Assembly: GCA_900557435.1 (NCBI GenBank)
Contig: USSH01000098.1
Coordinates: forward strand, 1-8,246
Length of the DNA: 8,246 nt
DNA from: an uncultured Coprococcus sp.
GTDB taxonomy: Bacteria; Bacillota; Clostridia; Lachnospirales; Lachnospiraceae
Reading direction: 5' to 3'
Of this stretch, positions 5,842 to 8,246 are shown piece by piece. Both the position numbers and the translations under genes were made by a program. How positions within the stretch are numbered: position 1 is the first letter of the stretch; each line of letters begins with the position of its first letter. The notes beneath the pieces are model-generated. The model was not told the origin of the DNA. It saw only the letters and a list, made by a program, of their open reading frames with translations, and ran no database searches.

Positions 5842-8022
5842 TTATCTATTTCTTCTGCGCCCTCCGCAGTCGTAACACTTCACATATCGCCACACAAGTC
5901 TATCTTTGAAACCCAGACTCCAGTATGTGTAAGCTCTTATCTTATTATATAACTTTCTTGCCAGTTTTATCTGCTCATCATCCGGTGTCTTCTGTCCATA
6001 CACCGCTGCCTGAACACAGGCGACAAATATCTTAAACTCATCGTCTCTGATTATATCCACTCTATCGGTTACTATATCGGCATACTCACTGTCGTTTTCA
6101 CCGGTTCCCTCAGTCAATCCAGCAAATGTAAGCATATCCCACATAGCCGCTGAGATCTCATGAACCGCTGATATTCTATCTCTTCCGACAAGTTTTCTCC
6201 TTCGACGAGTCACAACCACCCGTCTTCTGATCATCACTGATGCGGCTAATACTGCAAATATCAGAATAACAGTTACTGCTATCTTTACAGGTCTGCTGTC
6301 AAATAATTCCGATATTCCCCCCGATGAATCATCCTGGCTGTCATCTCCGCCACCGGACTGGTTCGAGCTATTGTCATCTCCTGTCCCTGTATTTTCCGTA
6401 CTGTCATCACTGTCATCCGTGGAAACCTCACTGGTCGAAGCTGCCACCTTTTCAGTGGATGAACCAGACGTTCCACCGCTGTTGTCATTTGCCTGTTCAG
6501 TTGTATTTGCTGTTGTGATCTCCGTTGTGATCTCCGTGGTCATCTCCGTAGTTATACTCTCTGCAGTCGTGGTCGCATCATTGTTATCAGGATCTTCATT
6601 ATCCCCATTCTCTCTCTGCGTACCCGACTGATCAGGTTCGTCCGGGATTCCAAGAGTTTCTGCCCTGTTGCCCAGAGGGGTGGCATCAACTATGATCCAG
6701 TCTTCTTCTTCTTTTTCATACGCCTCAACCCATGCATGACTATACTTTTCCAATATATAGGCATGATATGTTCCATCTGTCTGCCGGGTCCACGCTGACG
6801 ATGGGACTACATATCCTGTATTATATTTTGTAGGCACACCTATTGTCCTAAGACCTATAGCCGCCGCTGAAGCAAAATGTACACAGTATCCCTCATGTCC
6901 TGTATAAAGGGCATACAGCACAGGATCCTCATTTGACGCAAATGGTTTGGGCGATATCGTATAAGAAATGTGCTTTCTTATATAATCAACTACCTTGTCC
7001 ACCGCCGCAGCCTCGTCAGTACCTGTATCGGACGTAAGTTCCTCCATGGCTTTCCCATATCCTGCAAACGTGTCCGGATCATATCTAAGCAGGATCTCAC
7101 TATCAGGAGCATAACCTATATCCCTGTTTCTCCACGTTCCGCTGTCATATACAACATAACTTCTGGACTTGACATACAGATTTCCCTGTGGTTTTTCGTT
7201 TCGGGTGATCTCATCCACCACCTCGTCAGTGGGTTTGACCTCCGAGCCATCCACCCGGTAATAGGTTGAGTATCCTTTCCCTGAATCTCCTGAGAAAAAA
7301 TATTCAACATTCTCCACCATCTCAATGAGCACTCCCTGGAACTTTACCCCACGTTCATACGCACTGCCATATATAAGCATCGCCGCTATTATACAGAACG
7401 CCAGTGCTACAAGGGGCACCGTCACATTCCAAACTACCGAAAGCGGCTGTCCATTGCGCATGAGAACATACCTTGCCACTACAAGTGACAAAACAGTGAG
7501 TATGATACCCGCAGGGCTGACTTTTACATTCAGCATGGCACCTGATGCCATAAAAAGAAACGCCAGTCCCACCGCGATCATTATGCTGTTGCACCTGTAT
7601 ATCATATAAGTCGCAAAAAACATCGCAACAGCCATCACAAACAATACAAACTCACATACCGCAGCAATACTTATGTAGTCGAGGTCAAATGCTCCCGTCT
7701 TAATGCCATATGCTCTTTTTAGTTCGTATGCAATACTGTAGATCACGCCTCTTCCGCCGGCATAAAGCATCTTTCTTCTGGCAAGTCCCCACACCAGAAG
7801 CACGCACACCGGAACAAGTATATCAGTAACCCTCTTCTCCTTTCTGAGAAGATACCAACAGCTGTATACCGCCGCCACAACCAGCCCACCAACAACGCAA
7901 AGCAGCGTCATGTTCGCTGATTCTATATATTTTTCTATATCTGAACCAAATGCAATGTCTCCCACCAGATATGCTATTCCAGATGCGAGCATCCACACTG
8001 CCAGCATTAATATAATTTTCAA
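5842..8022 (-). CDS. membrane-anchored transglutaminase-like protein (TgpA-type layout)
   Basis: 726 residues from the TTG at 8022. Seven hydrophobic segments fill roughly residues 1-220. An outside transglutaminase-like domain follows, with the triad C380 (GYCVHFASA), H429 (YSHAWVEAY) and D446 (IIVDATP). Next comes a disordered Thr/Ser/Asp/Gly-rich linker of about 120 residues (459-577), an eighth membrane segment (about 580-598), an Arg/Lys-rich stop-transfer stretch, and a cytoplasmic helical tail like the DUF4129-type ends of this family, finishing with a CxxC pair (C716, C719). Relatives usually lie in MoxR-ATPase/DUF58/transglutaminase clusters; whether they crosslink, cleave or only bind is poorly known. 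AGGGG (8034-8030) is 7 nt before the TTG. An in-frame TTG at 8055 and an ATG at 8007 have no such site. It lies 52 nt after the preceding gene and 33 nt before azlC. Confidence 0.9.
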   Translation of the reverse strand: MKIILMLAVWMLASGIAYLVGDIAFGSDIEKYIESANMTLLCVVGGLVVAAVYSCWYLLRKEKRVTDILVPVCVLLVWGLARRKMLYAGGRGVIYSIAYELKRAYGIKTGAFDLDYISIAAVCEFVLFVMAVAMFFATYMIYRCNSIMIAVGLAFLFMASGAMLNVKVSPAGIILTVLSLVVARYVLMRNGQPLSVVWNVTVPLVALAFCIIAAMLIYGSAYERGVKFQGVLIEMVENVEYFFSGDSGKGYSTYYRVDGSEVKPTDEVVDEITRNEKPQGNLYVKSRSYVVYDSGTWRNRDIGYAPDSEILLRYDPDTFAGYGKAMEELTSDTGTDEAAAVDKVVDYIRKHISYTISPKPFASNEDPVLYALYTGHEGYCVHFASAAAIGLRTIGVPTKYNTGYVVPSSAWTRQTDGTYHAYILEKYSHAWVEAYEKEEEDWIIVDATPLGNRAETLGIPDEPDQSGTQRENGDNEDPDNNDATTTAESITTEMTTEITTEITTANTTEQANDNSGGTSGSSTEKVAASTSEVSTDDSDDSTENTGTGDDNSSNQSGGGDDSQDDSSGGISELFDSRPVKIAVTVILIFAVLAASVMIRRRVVVTRRRRKLVGRDRISAVHEISAAMWDMLTFAGLTEGTGENDSEYADIVTDRVDIIRDDEFKIFVACVQAAVYGQKTPDDEQIKLARKLYNKIRAYTYWSLGFKDRLVWRYVKCYDCGGRRRNR
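6511..6558 (-). repeat. 12-bp in-frame tandem repeat coding for Thr-Thr-Glu-Ile/Met units
   Basis: Four 12-bp units (6511-6522, 6523-6534, 6535-6546, 6547-6558) are variants of plus-strand CGTTGTGATCTC. They encode repeated TTE(I/M) in the linker of the transglutaminase-like protein. Two central units are identical apart from one base, which suggests recent slippage or unit duplication. Confidence 0.75.
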
Positions 8023-8029
8023 TTCTGCA

Positions 8030-8052
8030 CCCCTATCCAGCAGACAGTCTGC
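8030..8052 (-). promoter_or_regulatory. ribosome site and adjoining hairpin before the transglutaminase gene
   Basis: AGGGG (8034-8030) stands 7 nt before the TTG start at 8022. Directly upstream, GCAGACAGTCTGC (8040-8052, plus strand) is a perfect odd palindrome that can form a 5-bp stem with a 3-nt loop. No U-run follows, so it is not a terminator. It may affect translation or mRNA stability. Confidence 0.5.
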
Positions 8053-8074
8053 CAAAACGGTTTTCTATACCAAT

Positions 8075-8246
8075 CTACACAGTAAGACATATATGTGTCA
8101 GATCTTCCTTAAGTGTATCAAAGTTAACATGATAGCTGTCATCTCCGCACTTTATAACACCTTTCATATCAATATCTATAAAGCTTGTAAAATCCTCTCC
8201 GCGGAATTTATCTCTGTACATACCTATTACATCATATTTGTCCATA
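8075..8246 (-). CDS. C-terminal end of an unidentified protein (5' end outside window)
   Basis: The last 56 codons of a minus-strand reading frame run from the window edge to a TAG at 8077-8075 and end in HICLTV. The visible part is mixed acidic/basic (IGMYRDKFRGEDF, then KCGDDSYHVNFDT) and looks like alternating beta strands of a soluble domain. An ATG falls at 8245, but whether it is the start cannot be told because the upstream sequence is missing. From the position before a TgpA-like gene it could be the end of a DUF58-type protein or another cluster member; this is context only, and no motif confirms it. The stop is 52 nt before the next start codon, so the two are probably co-transcribed. 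Confidence 0.6.
   Translation of the reverse strand, partial: MDKYDVIGMYRDKFRGEDFTSFIDIDMKGVIKCGDDSYHVNFDTLKEDLTHICLTV

Noticed and set aside
6511..6558. Possible CRISPR-like or regulatory short repeat array
   Set aside because: The units are 12 bp, have no spacers, and are in frame inside a protein linker.

Overview
The window looks like a chromosomal segment from a low-to-moderate-GC Gram-positive of the Clostridia, most probably a Lachnospiraceae gut anaerobe. This is inferred from strong AGGAGG-type ribosome sites, a T-box-controlled aminoacyl-tRNA synthetase, AzlCD, and an AAA-ATPase/PD-(D/E)XK-type protein of the kind abundant in that family. The species cannot be named from sequence alone. 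Every supported gene lies on the minus strand, so transcription runs from high to low coordinates.

Right-hand part (8246 to 3698): a probable operon that begins outside the window. It holds the 3' end of an unidentified gene; a 726-residue membrane-anchored transglutaminase-like protein (seven N-terminal membrane segments, an outside Cys-His-Asp domain, a Thr/Ser/Asp-rich linker, a last membrane segment and a cytoplasmic tail); azlC and azlD, the two-part branched-chain amino-acid exporter, joined by a TGATG stop/start overlap; and an S66 (LD-carboxypeptidase/MccF-type) serine peptidase. The gaps are short (52, 33, overlap, 33 nt). Two of them carry small hairpins beside the ribosome site. 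One hairpin would loop out the long space between the S66 Shine-Dalgarno and its only possible start codon.

Middle part (3697 to 3113, 585 bp without a gene): the control region of thrS. It has A/T-tract DNA with three 10-bp direct repeats, a sigma-A-type promoter (TTGTGA, 17 bp, TACACT), and a well-preserved T-box leader with an ACC (Thr) specifier and a UGGA acceptor-binding bulge. A terminator hairpin with a run of seven U follows, then a further stem-loop, then the thrS ribosome site.

Left-hand part (3112 to 1): thrS, coding for a threonyl-tRNA synthetase that lacks the usual N-terminal TGS domain but keeps the editing and catalytic domains, with its own terminator. A separately promoted gene follows for an AAA-ATPase-like protein, cut off by the window edge after 407 residues.

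No tRNA, rRNA, CRISPR array or insertion sequence was seen. The most unusual points are the transglutaminase-azlCD-S66 gene grouping, the hairpin-spaced ribosome site of the S66 gene, the enlarged Stem I apex of the T-box, and the 10-bp repeats upstream of the thrS promoter.
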